Under the pieces are notes generated by a model. It was not told where the DNA came from. It saw only the letters and a program-made list of their open reading frames with translations, and ran no database searches. From an uncultured Pseudomonadales bacterium (GTDB lineage: Bacteria; Pseudomonadota; Gammaproteobacteria; Pseudomonadales; Azotimanducaceae), in contig OX638346.1 of NCBI GenBank assembly GCA_951813515.1, positions 2,721,617-2,785,616 of the forward strand: a stretch of DNA of 64,000 nt, read 5' to 3'. A program made the position numbers and the translations under genes. This document shows positions 49,871 to 61,090 of this stretch, one piece after another. Each line of letters opens with the position of its first letter. Position 1 is the stretch's first letter.

Positions 49871-52021
49871 ATGCGTATCAGGGAAATGACTCTTGCCGCT
49901 CTCGTCATTGCGAGCGGTTGTCTCGCTGCGACGTCTGCAGAGCAGGAGGTCGCCAATGACGGACCGTCAAGCGACGCTGCCGCAGCATCCAAGGCCAGCT
50001 ATGAGGAAGGTGAGCGGGCGTTTCGGGAGCAAAACCTCGCTGACGCCGTTAAGCACTTCCGAACCGCAATCGAGCACGACCCCAACAACACCCAGGCGCA
50101 TCAGCGGTTCATCTTCGCGTTTCAGGGTCTCGGCCGATCGGAAATCAGCGCCGAACTGGACGAAGGTGAGCGCGATGCGGCAATGGAAGCCGCCGCGGTT
50201 GCATCCTTCGAGAAGCTGCTTGCTCTCTACCAGGAGTGGTCACGCGATTCGTCCGATGTCGCAGCCTACAAGTGGGCGATTGGCCAGCTCTACATGTATC
50301 GGGACTATGACAAGGTCAGACAGTTCACGAACGAGGCGATCGCCATGGATCCGGGCCTTGCTGACGGCTACAGCACCCTGGCGTTAATGGCTGATGTAAG
50401 CGGAGACAAGGACCGGGAGTTGCAGCTGTTGAAGAAAGCGGTGGAAACAGCGCCGAACAGCCCCGACAAGGCGTTCTACTACGCGTCGAGGCTGAACCAA
50501 ACCGACCCGGCGGTGGGGCGAAAGAAGTCCCTTGAAGTTGCCGAGCGATTCCCGGCGAGCGAACGAGGCGCGCAAGCGCTGTACTGGCTTGCATACCGCA
50601 CCGAGGAGCGCGAAGAGCAGATTTCCCTGTATGAGCGGCTGCGCGCGGCCTACCCGCCCGAAGAGTTCAATTGGTCCGCTTCCGGAATGGGACTGCTGGC
50701 TGACCTGTACTCGGAGACGCAGCCGGAAAAGGCCCTCGCCATAGCCGAGCAAATGGTTGCGGCGACCGCCGATGAACCGGATGGCTGGGGCGCGAAAATC
50801 TGGAACGAGCGGCTGACGTTCCAGAAAAACGTGATCAAGGGCAATCAACTGATCGCCGAGGGACAGTTTCAACAGGCCGTGGAGTTGCTGCAAGACACAA
50901 CGATTCCACGATTCACCGATGCCAATGTATTCCATGAGACCAGGGCCAGGGCGCTGCACGGCGCCGGTCAAACCGTCGAAGCCTACGAATATCTGCTTCA
51001 GCTGGCGGCCAAGGAACCCACGGACAGGGTTTGGACGGCAACGCTTTCTTACGCGGAGAAACTCGGAAAGGACGAAAAGACAACCAGAGCCGAGATCAGG
51101 GATGTGCTGGAAGAGGGCGCGGAGGAGATCAAGGACTACACCTTTGAGCGGTACGACAACGGCGAGCGGGTGGCACTTTCGGATTTCAAGGGCAAGGTGG
51201 TGCTCCTGAACTTCTGGTACCCGTTCTGCGGGCCCTGTCGGGGCGAAAATCCCGAACTGCAAAAGGTGCTGGAGAAGTACGGCCCCGAGGGATTCGAGAT
51301 CCTTGCGCTCAACGTACACCCGGAAGAAGACGAGTTCGTTCTACCGTACGCGACGGGCAATGGATTCGACTTTGTCCAGTTGCGAAGCAATATGGATTTT
51401 GCCCGGACGGAGTTTCAGGCCCGAGGCATGCCGACGAATTTCCTTCTGGATACCCAGGGGCGCAAAGTCCTCAGGCTCCCGCCGATCTCAGGAACGAAAG
51501 TCAGGACACTGGAACTCCAGATTGAATCGCTGTTGCCGGAAAAGGGCGCGGCTGGCGGGCTCCTTTCCGACGTTGTTGTACCGGATACCGGGCAGGCGGA
51601 AGAAATGAAGCCCGGTACTGCTGGCGTAATTGCATCCGTCAATCCCAGGGAATTGCGGGCCGGGGTTCAAGCCCTCATGAAGATTGAGTTGGACCTCGTT
51701 CCCGGCACGCACGCGAACTCGGACTCGCCGACGGATTCCGCCTTGATTCCAACGACGTTTTTCCCCGATTCAGTTGACGGCGTACTGTGGGAACAAGTGA
51801 TTTACCCGCGACCCACCGAAGTGATCGAGTGGTACGCGGTGGATCCGCTGCCGGTTTTTGAGGATGGCGCCGTAATACAGGCCCGGCTGACGGTCGAAGA
51901 GGATGCCGGTCCCGGCGAGCTTGACGTATCGGGTCAATTGCGCATTCAGGTTTGTGACGCGGACTATTGCTATCCACCGGAGCGTGTCCCGGTCACGGCG
52001 GCCATTACCGTTATTGACTAG
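49871..52021 (+). CDS. TPR - TlpA thioredoxin - DsbD-alpha-like fusion protein
   Basis: A 716-residue exported protein. Residues 1-25 form a signal, or a lipoprotein signal with ASGC. Residues about 35-420 are helical TPR-like repeats (GERAFREQNLADAVKHFRTA). Then follows a TlpA/ResA-like thioredoxin domain with the redox motif WYPFCGPCR (Cys453 and Cys456) and GMPTNFLLDTQGRKVLRLPP. The last 130 residues resemble the DsbD N-terminal domain, with the paired cysteines in QVCDADYCYPPERV. This combination would place a thiol reductase and its electron-donor-type domain in one chain, for periplasmic thiol or haem maturation. ATG at 49871 is chosen for its signal sequence. Confidence 0.75.
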   Translation: MRIREMTLAALVIASGCLAATSAEQEVANDGPSSDAAAASKASYEEGERAFREQNLADAVKHFRTAIEHDPNNTQAHQRFIFAFQGLGRSEISAELDEGERDAAMEAAAVASFEKLLALYQEWSRDSSDVAAYKWAIGQLYMYRDYDKVRQFTNEAIAMDPGLADGYSTLALMADVSGDKDRELQLLKKAVETAPNSPDKAFYYASRLNQTDPAVGRKKSLEVAERFPASERGAQALYWLAYRTEEREEQISLYERLRAAYPPEEFNWSASGMGLLADLYSETQPEKALAIAEQMVAATADEPDGWGAKIWNERLTFQKNVIKGNQLIAEGQFQQAVELLQDTTIPRFTDANVFHETRARALHGAGQTVEAYEYLLQLAAKEPTDRVWTATLSYAEKLGKDEKTTRAEIRDVLEEGAEEIKDYTFERYDNGERVALSDFKGKVVLLNFWYPFCGPCRGENPELQKVLEKYGPEGFEILALNVHPEEDEFVLPYATGNGFDFVQLRSNMDFARTEFQARGMPTNFLLDTQGRKVLRLPPISGTKVRTLELQIESLLPEKGAAGGLLSDVVVPDTGQAEEMKPGTAGVIASVNPRELRAGVQALMKIELDLVPGTHANSDSPTDSALIPTTFFPDSVDGVLWEQVIYPRPTEVIEWYAVDPLPVFEDGAVIQARLTVEEDAGPGELDVSGQLRIQVCDADYCYPPERVPVTAAITVID

Positions 52022-52025
52022 GAAT

Positions 52026-52300
52026 TCCCCGGGCCGCCAAGGCCAGCGTGCTGGCGCTGCCCCGGGTTGCCGCCGCCGAGAACGGAAAGCACGGGGTGGG
52101 CGTCAACGCCATCGCGCCCGGACCGACCTACAGCGACTCTCGGCGCAAGGTCTACCCCGAGGAGTTCTTCCGGAACCGCCTGTCGGACGCGGCAAATTCT
52201 CGACCGCATCGGTGAGCCCGACGATGTCGCGAACATGGTCTCCTACCTGGCGTCCGACCAGGCCGGCTACGTCACGGGCGAGGTATTCACCGTTCGGGAG
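52026..52300 (+). pseudogene. 3' remnant of a short-chain dehydrogenase gene
   Basis: The frame from 52026 reads [20 protein letters not shown] and [18 protein letters not shown], the C-terminal SDR region after the YxxxK helix; near 52190 it shifts by one base and continues as [20 protein letters not shown] and [10 protein letters not shown]. The N-terminal half with the nucleotide motif is absent. It is a truncated and frameshifted relic. Confidence 0.75.
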
Positions 52301-52699
52301 GCGTCTCGGCCCGCGGATAGGGGAAACTGTCAACAGCAGGGACGGGAACCGGAGGCACATCGGGATGGCGCTGCACGATCAGCGGCTTCAGGGTCTCAGC
52401 CAAGTACCGTTCGATCCCGTCCAATTGGGTCGCGTAAAGCATCCTGGTCTGTTGCAGGCCCTCAATGGTCGCCCAGGTCGCCAGCAGCGGGGAGCCAGGG
52501 CTGTCGTAGACAAAAACCCTGCCGTCTTTCTGGAGTGCGGACAGGCGATCTTTTGTTACGCCCTGTCCGACGACAACGGTCGCTCCGGTGGTCTGCCGCA
52601 CGATACGATATAGATGCCAGTGCCGCCAACGTCGGAAAAATCCGTGCGCAGCGGGCGCCAGACGTCGCCCGCAGGATCTCCCCAGTCAAGTCGAATCAC
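52287..52699 (-). pseudogene. GIY-YIG-like protein gene frameshifted by 5-bp duplication
   Basis: Starting at GTG 52699 (AAGGAG six bases upstream) the product begins [20 protein letters not shown] and reaches TGIYIV; a second frame then continues [20 protein letters not shown] and ends [19 protein letters not shown]. At the junction TATCG is present twice in tandem (about 52605-52615); removing one copy restores a single protein of about 137 residues. GIY and VVVGQG with DRLSAL suggest a GIY-YIG-like fold, known from uncharacterised small proteins. Confidence 0.6.
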
Positions 52700-52893
52700 C
52701 GCCCACTCCTTCGTTCTGCCGTCAGGTTGGCCTGATCTACCGATTCTGTCCTTGCCGCCGACAGAGTCTGGCGAGCTTACACCCCTTGCTCGAACGGTTG
52801 GCCGCGGCGACAGCACGACCCCCGGTACCGCTGCCGGGCGCCCCGTCGATCTAACCAATGCGGGAGGCCAGCGTGGCGAAGTGGATCGGATGT

Positions 52894-52980
52894 TGGTGCC
52901 TGGGGAGAGACTCGAACTCTCACAGGGTCGCCCCTACCAGATTTTGAGTCTGGCGCGTCTACCAATTTCGCCACCCAGGC
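52894..52980 (-). tRNA. tRNA-Leu (CAA anticodon)
   Basis: On the minus strand an 87-base cloverleaf runs from GCCTGGGTGGCGAAATTGG to a genomically encoded CCA. The acceptor stem GCCTGGG/CCCAGGC pairs perfectly, the anticodon stem-loop is CCAGA-CTCAAAA-TCTGG with anticodon CAA, the long variable arm is GTAGGGGCGACCCTGTG, and the T-arm has GTTCGAGTC. These features identify a leucine tRNA reading UUG. Confidence 0.95.
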
Positions 52981-53058
52981 GCGAAGCAGGCGGGCCGGCA
53001 ATGTATCTGCGACCCAGGCGGGGGTCAACGTCAGCGTTTCGAAATGCGGTTCCAAGCG

Positions 53059-53378
53059 GCCCAGCTTTGGGGACACCCATCGGGCCCAGCTTTGGGGACA
53101 CCCATCGGGCCCAGCTTTGGGGACACCCATGGCCCAGCTTTGACCCAGCTTTGGGGACACCCATCGGGCCCAGCTTTGGGGACACCCATTGACCCAGCTT
53201 TGGGGACACCCATCGTGTTGGTGATCGTTGGGGACACCCATCGCCCCGGGACACCCATCGCCTCGGGACACCCATCGCCTTGGGACACCCATCGCCTTGG
53301 GACACCCATCTCTTCGGGACACCCATGCCTTCGGGACACCCATCTCTTCGGGACACCCACCCCCGTGGACACCCATCG
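53059..53378. repeat. Array of 15 GGGACACCCATC words before queA
   Basis: The first part has about six units of GCCCAGCTTTGGGGACACCC spaced 24-25 bp (one 34), the second about nine units of the type CGCCTCGGGACACCCAT spaced 17-18 bp. Fourteen copies keep GACACCCAT; one reads GACACCCAC. The array fills the space between tRNA-Leu and queA and ends 36 bp before the queA ATG. The reverse strand reads MGVP repeatedly in all three frames and is not coding. Confidence 0.95.
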
Positions 53379-53381
53379 CGC

Positions 53382-53387
53382 TACAAT
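53382..53387 (+). promoter_or_regulatory. Candidate -10 element of queA
   Basis: TACAAT lies 27 bp before the queA ATG, immediately after the repeat array. No good -35 hexamer is spaced correctly; the last GGACA-containing repeats lie about 10 bp upstream, too close. The same CTACAATC word precedes the genes at 4465 and 35258. Confidence 0.35.
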
Positions 53388-53413
53388 CCCGCTTCCGTTG
53401 GTCGGTCAAGCCA

Positions 53414-55856
<2,443 letters not shown>

Positions 55857-55911
55857 ACCGCGTCGCGCGCGTCGACCCTGCCCGGGCGGCGCCAACCAGC
55901 GGTAGAAGAAC

Positions 55912-57801
55912 GTGATTGGCGAAAACCTCCTGGGCGGGCGCCGCCCGACGCGCCGTCCGCTGAATCGTTACCCGCTCTGGCGCTACGTGTTGATCTGCAT
56001 CGTCGTCTTGCTGGGGATGATCTACGCGGCGCCGAACCTGTATCCGCCCGACTACGCGCTTCAGATCGCGCCGGAGAATCAGGAACTGCGCGTCAGCCAG
56101 TCGCTCATTGACGCTTCCGTCGCCGCGCTGGAGGACGCCGGCGTCGCCGTGATCCGTGGCGAAGTCACGCCATCGGGCGGCTTGATCCGGGTCGAAACCA
56201 ACGAGGACCAGCTTAGGGGGCGCCCCATCCTGGACAACCTGCTGAATCCAAGCAACACGGCGCGCGCCTACGTCATCGCATTGAACCTGGCCTCGACGAC
56301 CCCCGAATGGCTCGAGTCCATCGGCGGCAAGCCGATGGCGAAAGGCCTCGACCTCTCCGGCGGCATCCACTTCGTGCTCGAGGTGGACATTGACAGCGCC
56401 ATCGGCAAGCGCCTGGAAGACGAAGCGAAGAACGTCAAAAACCAGCTCCGCGACGCCCGCATCCGTTATGCGCGCACCCAGGACCTGGTGCGCGACCAGG
56501 CCATCAGGATCGGCTTTACCGACGCCGCGATGCGCGATAGCGCGATGGAACTGCTCGCCGAGGACTATGGGCTCCCCAACTACCAGATGAGCGACGACCT
56601 GGTCGACGGCCGGCCGGGGGTGGTCATCGAGGTCGACTCGTCCTACATCGACGAGATCGAGAACTACGCCATCACGCAGAACATGATCAGCCTGCGCAAC
56701 CGGGTCAACGAACTCGGCGTCTCGGAGCCCATCGTGCAGCGCCTCGGGCGCGCGCGCATCGTGGTCGATCTTCCCGGCGTGCAGGACTCGTCGGAGGCCA
56801 AGCGCATCCTCGACAAGTTCGCCAATCTCGAGATCCGCCTCGCGGCGTTGCCGGAGGACCGTCCATCGGAAGTCGAAGAAATGCCGTACGAGGGCCGCAT
56901 GCAGCGCCTTCAGAGAGAAGTCGTGGTCACCGGCGACCGCGTGACCAACGCGATGCAGGACTACGATCCGGAAACGCAGTTGCCGCAGGTCAGCATCACC
57001 CTCGACAGCATTGGCGGCGATCGCATGCACGAGGCCACGGCGCCCAATATCGGACACCCGATGGCCATCGTCTTCATCGAACAGAAGCCGATCAAGCAGG
57101 ACGACGGCTCCGTGCTGCTGCGCGATAACCGGCGCTTGATCAGCGTCGCCACGATCAAGGCCGCCCTCGGCTACCGCTTTCGGATCACCGGCCTGTCGAT
57201 GCGCGAGGCGCAGGATCTCGCGCTGCTGCTGCGGGCGGGCGCGCTGGCGGCGCCGATGCGCATCGTCGAGGAACGCACCGTCGGCGCCTCCCTTGGCGAG
57301 CAGAACATCGAGCGCGGCATGTACGCCGTCGTCGCGGGCTTCCTGCTCGTGCTCCTCTTCATGCCGCTGCACTACAAGGTGTTCGGCCTGGTCGCCGACC
57401 TCGCGCTGACCCTGAACCTGGTCATCCTGGTCGCCGTGATGTCGCTCCTCGGCGCGACGCTGACGCTGCCGGGCATCGCCGGGATCGTGCTCACCGTTGG
57501 CATGGCGGTGGACGCCAACGTGCTGATCTTCTCGCGCATTCGCGAGGAACTTGCCCGCAGTCCTCCGCAGCAGGCGATCCAGGCCGGCTACGACCGCGCC
57601 TTCCTCACCATCCTGGACGCCAACGTGACGACGCTGTTCGTCGCGCTGATCCTGCTTACCATCGGCAGCGGTCCGGTCGCGGGCTTCGCAGTGACGCTGG
57701 CCATCGGCATCGTGACCTCGATGTTCACGGCCATCATGGGTTCGCGGGCCGTGATCAACCTCGTATACGGCGGTCGGACCGTCAAAAAGCTCCACATCTG
57801 A
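55912..57801 (+). CDS. secD: Protein translocase subunit SecD
   Basis: A 629-residue inner-membrane protein that, with SecF, uses the proton gradient to pull secreted proteins across the membrane. It has one N-terminal helix (VLICIVVLLGMIYAAPNLYP), a large periplasmic domain with GLDLSGGIHFVLEVD, and five C-terminal helices including the TVGMAVDANVLIFSRIREEL segment with the essential Asp/Arg. The start is GTG at 55912 with a weak site (AGAAGAA). secF follows after 12 bp. Confidence 0.96.
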   Translation: MIGENLLGGRRPTRRPLNRYPLWRYVLICIVVLLGMIYAAPNLYPPDYALQIAPENQELRVSQSLIDASVAALEDAGVAVIRGEVTPSGGLIRVETNEDQLRGRPILDNLLNPSNTARAYVIALNLASTTPEWLESIGGKPMAKGLDLSGGIHFVLEVDIDSAIGKRLEDEAKNVKNQLRDARIRYARTQDLVRDQAIRIGFTDAAMRDSAMELLAEDYGLPNYQMSDDLVDGRPGVVIEVDSSYIDEIENYAITQNMISLRNRVNELGVSEPIVQRLGRARIVVDLPGVQDSSEAKRILDKFANLEIRLAALPEDRPSEVEEMPYEGRMQRLQREVVVTGDRVTNAMQDYDPETQLPQVSITLDSIGGDRMHEATAPNIGHPMAIVFIEQKPIKQDDGSVLLRDNRRLISVATIKAALGYRFRITGLSMREAQDLALLLRAGALAAPMRIVEERTVGASLGEQNIERGMYAVVAGFLLVLLFMPLHYKVFGLVADLALTLNLVILVAVMSLLGATLTLPGIAGIVLTVGMAVDANVLIFSRIREELARSPPQQAIQAGYDRAFLTILDANVTTLFVALILLTIGSGPVAGFAVTLAIGIVTSMFTAIMGSRAVINLVYGGRTVKKLHI

Positions 57802-57813
57802 GGCGGTGGACGA

Positions 57814-58737
57814 ATGAGAAAGACCAATTTCGATTTCATGGGCAAGCGGATGATCGCCTCGGGCGTGTCCGGGTGCCTCCTCGTCGTGTCGATCGTCGCC
57901 CTGGTGTTCTTCGGCCTCAATCGAGGCCTCGACTTCACCGGCGGCGCGCTGGTCGAGGTCGGCTTCGACGACCCGGTGGTGCCGCAGGACGTGCGCCAGC
58001 GCCTCGAGGGGGCGGGGTTCCTCCAGGCGGTGGTGCAGAACTTCGGTTCCGAGACCGAAGTGCTGATTCGCGTTCCGCCGCAGACCGGCGTGGACCAGTC
58101 CACGGTCGGCGACGAGATCCTGGCGCTGCTCCGGGACACGTACGGCGGCGTGGCGCTTCGCCGCTCCGAGGTGGTGGGACCCGCTGTCGGTGAGGAACTG
58201 ACGGAGAAGGGGGGCATCGCCATGCTCGTCGCGCTGGCGGTGGTCATGCTCTACATCATGTTCCGTTTCACGGGCAAGTTCGCCATCGGTGCGGTGACGG
58301 CCCTCGCCCATGACGTGATCGTGGCGCTCGGCGCCTTTGCCGTGTTCCGCTGGACTTTCAACCTGGCCGAGCTTGCGGCAATTCTCGCCGTCATCGGCTA
58401 TTCGCTGAACGACACCATCGTCGTCTCCGACCGGATCCGGGAGAACTTCCGCATCGTCCGCCGGGGCAAGCCCATTGACATCATCAACCGGTCCTTGAAC
58501 GAGATGCTCGGTCGGACGCTGGTGACATCGTTGACCACCCTGCTCGTGCTGCTCGCGCTCCTGCTGGCGGCCGGAGAACAAATTCGCGGCTTTGCCACGG
58601 CGCTGACCATCGGCGTGGTTGTCGGTACTTACTCCTCGATCTATGTCGCGGCGAGCATGCTGCTCGCGCTCGGCATATCGAAAGAGGACCTGACGCTGCC
58701 GGAGAAAGAGGCGGAAGACGACACGCCCGTCGTTTAG
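57814..58737 (+). CDS. secF: Protein translocase subunit SecF
   Basis: A 307-residue partner of SecD. It begins NFDFMGKRMIASGVSGCLLV, has the GLNRGLDFTGGALVEVGFDD periplasmic segment, and the conserved VIGYSLNDTIVVSDRIRENF helix with the essential Asp. GAGG precedes ATG 57814. Its TAG stop overlaps the TAA of the convergent suhB gene by two bases, a very compact tail-to-tail arrangement with no room for a terminator. Confidence 0.96.
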   Translation: MRKTNFDFMGKRMIASGVSGCLLVVSIVALVFFGLNRGLDFTGGALVEVGFDDPVVPQDVRQRLEGAGFLQAVVQNFGSETEVLIRVPPQTGVDQSTVGDEILALLRDTYGGVALRRSEVVGPAVGEELTEKGGIAMLVALAVVMLYIMFRFTGKFAIGAVTALAHDVIVALGAFAVFRWTFNLAELAAILAVIGYSLNDTIVVSDRIRENFRIVRRGKPIDIINRSLNEMLGRTLVTSLTTLLVLLALLLAAGEQIRGFATALTIGVVVGTYSSIYVAASMLLALGISKEDLTLPEKEAEDDTPVV

Positions 58738-59537
58738 GAGGCAAGCTCCTTTCCCCCCGAGGCGTGGACGAGTCTCAACAGGTCCTTGAATATCCGGGGG
58801 TTCGCCGCCATCAAGTGGCCGTTCTCCATGAAGCGGTCGCCACCGGCGGCATCGCTGACAAAACCGCCGGCTTCGCGCACGATCACCGCCCCTGCGGCCA
58901 TGTCCCAGGGCTGCAGTCCAACCTGCACGAATGCGTCGGTGCGCCCGGCGCCGACGTAGGCGAGGTCGAGCGCCGCGGCGCCCATGCGGCGAATGGACCG
59001 GCACGACCCCTGCAGTGCCCGGTGCATCTCGGTGTACTGCTCGAGGTGGGTTTCCACCATGCGGTACGGAATGCCGGTGGCGATGATCGCGTTCTCGAGC
59101 TTTGGGCGTTCGGAAACGCGCAGCCTCCGGCCATTGAGACGTGCGCCGGCGCCCCGGGTCGCGGAGAACTCCTCGTTTCGCACCGGATCCAGGATCAGCC
59201 CGTGCTCGAGCACATTGCCCCGCCGGACCCCGATGGAAATGCAGAAATGCGGGATCCCGGCAAGGAAATTGCTCGTGCCGTCTAGCGGATCGATGATCCA
59301 CACGAACTCGGCGTCCGGGTTTGCCGCGCCGTGTTCCTCGCCGAGGATGCCGTGATCCGGATAGGCGCGCAGGATGGTGTCGATGATCGTGTCCTCGGCG
59401 GCGCGGTCGATCTCCGAGACGAAGTCGTTCTTCGCCTTTTCCTCGACCTTGAGGGTCCCGATGCGGTCCATCGCCCGAACGATGAGACGTCCGGCCCGGC
59501 GCGCAGCGCGCGAGGCGATGTTGATGATGGGATGCAT
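58734..59537 (-). CDS. suhB: Inositol-1-monophosphatase family (SuhB)
   Basis: A 267-residue Mg-dependent phosphatase. Metal ligands are in GILGEEHG (Glu), WIIDPLDGTSNFLAGIPHF (Asp, Asp) and QPWDMAAGAVIVREAGG (Asp). In gammaproteobacteria SuhB also acts with NusA/NusG in ribosomal RNA antitermination. The opposite orientation to trmJ (169-bp shared upstream region) matches the conserved neighbourhood. ATG at 59537. Confidence 0.95.
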   Translation of the reverse strand: MHPIINIASRAARRAGRLIVRAMDRIGTLKVEEKAKNDFVSEIDRAAEDTIIDTILRAYPDHGILGEEHGAANPDAEFVWIIDPLDGTSNFLAGIPHFCISIGVRRGNVLEHGLILDPVRNEEFSATRGAGARLNGRRLRVSERPKLENAIIATGIPYRMVETHLEQYTEMHRALQGSCRSIRRMGAAALDLAYVGAGRTDAFVQVGLQPWDMAAGAVIVREAGGFVSDAAGGDRFMENGHLMAANPRIFKDLLRLVHASGGKELAS

Positions 59538-59706
59538 GAAGCAGGACCGTCCGAAGCGAGGCGCGGTGTCATTCTAACTTGGATCGTCCCGCGGTACGCC
59601 GCCCGGCGGAGCCTGTATGATGCGCCGCGCAATCCCGCGGCACGGACCGACCGGCTTCGCCGGACGCCGCGCCCTTCGCACAGGCAACGGGAGATCGCAG
59701 GAGCCC

Positions 59707-60456
59707 ATGGCCGACGTTCGCATCGTGCTGGTCGAACCCAGCCATCCCGGAAATATCGGCGGCGCCGCCCGGGCGATGAAGACGATGGGCCTCGCGTCCC
59801 TCTACCTGGTGCGCCCCGCGCGGTTCCCGGACCCGCAGGCGGACTGGCGCGCTGCCCGAGCCGTGGATGTTCTGGCCGAGGCAAAGGTGGTCGACAGCGT
59901 CGACGAAGCCATCGGCGACTGCGTACTTGCGGTCGGCACCAGCACCAGAAGCCGGCGCATCCCGATCCCTCTCGCCGACGCCCGGACTGTGGCGGAACGC
60001 CTCGCATCGGAATACGCCGACGAACCCGTCGCCATCCTCTTCGGCCGCGAAACCAGCGGCCTGACGAACGAAGAACTGCAGCGTTGCCAAATGCACCTGT
60101 CGATTCCGGCCAGCCCGGAATATCCCTCCCTTAACCTGGCGATGTCGGTGCAGGTCGTCTGCTACGAACTGTTCAAGACGCGGTCTGCGCCCAAGGTGAC
60201 CGCTGCCCCGGCCAGCGAACCAGGTCTCGCTTCCCTCGACGAGGTCGAGGGTTTCCTCGCCCACTTCGAGAAGGTCCTGACGCGTATCGACTTCCTCAAG
60301 CCCAGCGCCCCCCGGCAGGCGATGCCCCGCCTCCGCCGCATGTTCAGCCGCATCGGCCTGGAGCAGACGGAGGTCGGCATGCTGCGCGGTATTCTCACCC
60401 ACATCGAGAAATTGAGCCCCACCAATCGCGAAGAAGAAGACTCGGGGCGACCCTGA
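59707..60456 (+). CDS. trmJ: tRNA (cytidine/uridine-2'-O)-methyltransferase TrmJ
   Basis: A 249-residue SPOUT methyltransferase that methylates position 32 of tRNAs. It opens ADVRIVLVEPSHPGNIGGAA; the knotted SAM-binding site is formed by ILFGRETSGLTNEEL and PASPEYPSLNLAMSVQVVCY. The C-terminal helical extension (LRRMFSRIGLEQTEVGMLRG) is typical of TrmJ. ATG at 59707 has AGGAG upstream; the open frame before it is not conserved. In many relatives cysE or iscR follows; here a repeat array does. Confidence 0.95.
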   Translation: MADVRIVLVEPSHPGNIGGAARAMKTMGLASLYLVRPARFPDPQADWRAARAVDVLAEAKVVDSVDEAIGDCVLAVGTSTRSRRIPIPLADARTVAERLASEYADEPVAILFGRETSGLTNEELQRCQMHLSIPASPEYPSLNLAMSVQVVCYELFKTRSAPKVTAAPASEPGLASLDEVEGFLAHFEKVLTRIDFLKPSAPRQAMPRLRRMFSRIGLEQTEVGMLRGILTHIEKLSPTNREEEDSGRP

Positions 60457-60559
60457 CAAGCCCTGAGCCACCGCGCGTAGACGTGCTTCCGGGCGCAAGA
60501 AGGTCGCTCCCCGTCACTGCCTGAACCGGTCTGGAAACGGCTGTGCCACGACGTCAGGC

Positions 60560-60995
60560 ATGGCTTCGGGACAGGCATGGCTTCGGGACAGGCATAGCAA
60601 CCGCAACACCCATTCCCATAGGGGGACACCCATCGTTATGGGACAGCCATCCCCGTTCGGGACACCCATCGTCACACCCATTTGCGAGATCCGACAGGAC
60701 ACCCACATTCCGGTTGATCCATTTGGCATCGTCGTCTCCGGGACACCCATCGTCATTACCCGTTTGGGACAGCCATATGACAAAAGCATGGCTGTTTGGG
60801 ACACCCATCGTGTGATCAATCGGTCGATGAGGACACCCATCGCGATTAGCTGCGATTAGCTGTTTGGGACAGCCATAGCCGTTGGGACAGCCAGATGTCG
60901 AATACGTCGATGCGGATAGCCATATGACGAAGGCACAGCCATACCCGTCTGGGACATCCATCGTGACCAATCGGTTTGGGACACCCATCGTGACC
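60560..60995. repeat. Degenerate GGGACA(C/G)CCAT array before iscR
   Basis: About ten GGGACACCCAT and five GGGACAGCCAT words, plus GGGACAGGCAT variants, are scattered irregularly between trmJ and iscR, with longer echoes such as ATCGTGACCAATCGG(TTT) at 60958 and 60988 and CATGGCTTCGGGACAGG at 60558-60592. No gene is supported in 60457-61090. It is a decayed version of the array before queA. Confidence 0.9.
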
Positions 60996-61027
60996 AATCG
61001 GGGCATCCGGACGAGATCCCCCTCAGC

Positions 61028-61056
61028 TAGACCGAAATACCTGGGTACTGCATACT
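61028..61056 (+). promoter_or_regulatory. Candidate iscR promoter
   Basis: TAGACC (61028-61033), 17-bp spacer, CATACT (61051-61056) is a weak sigma-70-like promoter 34 bp before the iscR ATG. IscR normally binds its own promoter; an operator was not recognised with confidence here. The repeat array ends about 30 bp upstream. Confidence 0.4.
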
Positions 61057-61090
61057 TGGAGGCTGATTTCGTGATGCAAGTCCGTGGATC

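Noticed and set aside
53059..53378. CRISPR array
   Set aside because: The period is only 17-25 bp, the linkers are themselves repetitive, and there are no cas genes; the unit is far shorter than a repeat plus spacer.
53031..53409. Reverse-strand open frames rich in MGVP repeats
   Set aside because: They are translations of the GGGACACCCAT array; all three frames give similar MGVP/GDGCP/RWVS repeats and none has a ribosome-binding site.
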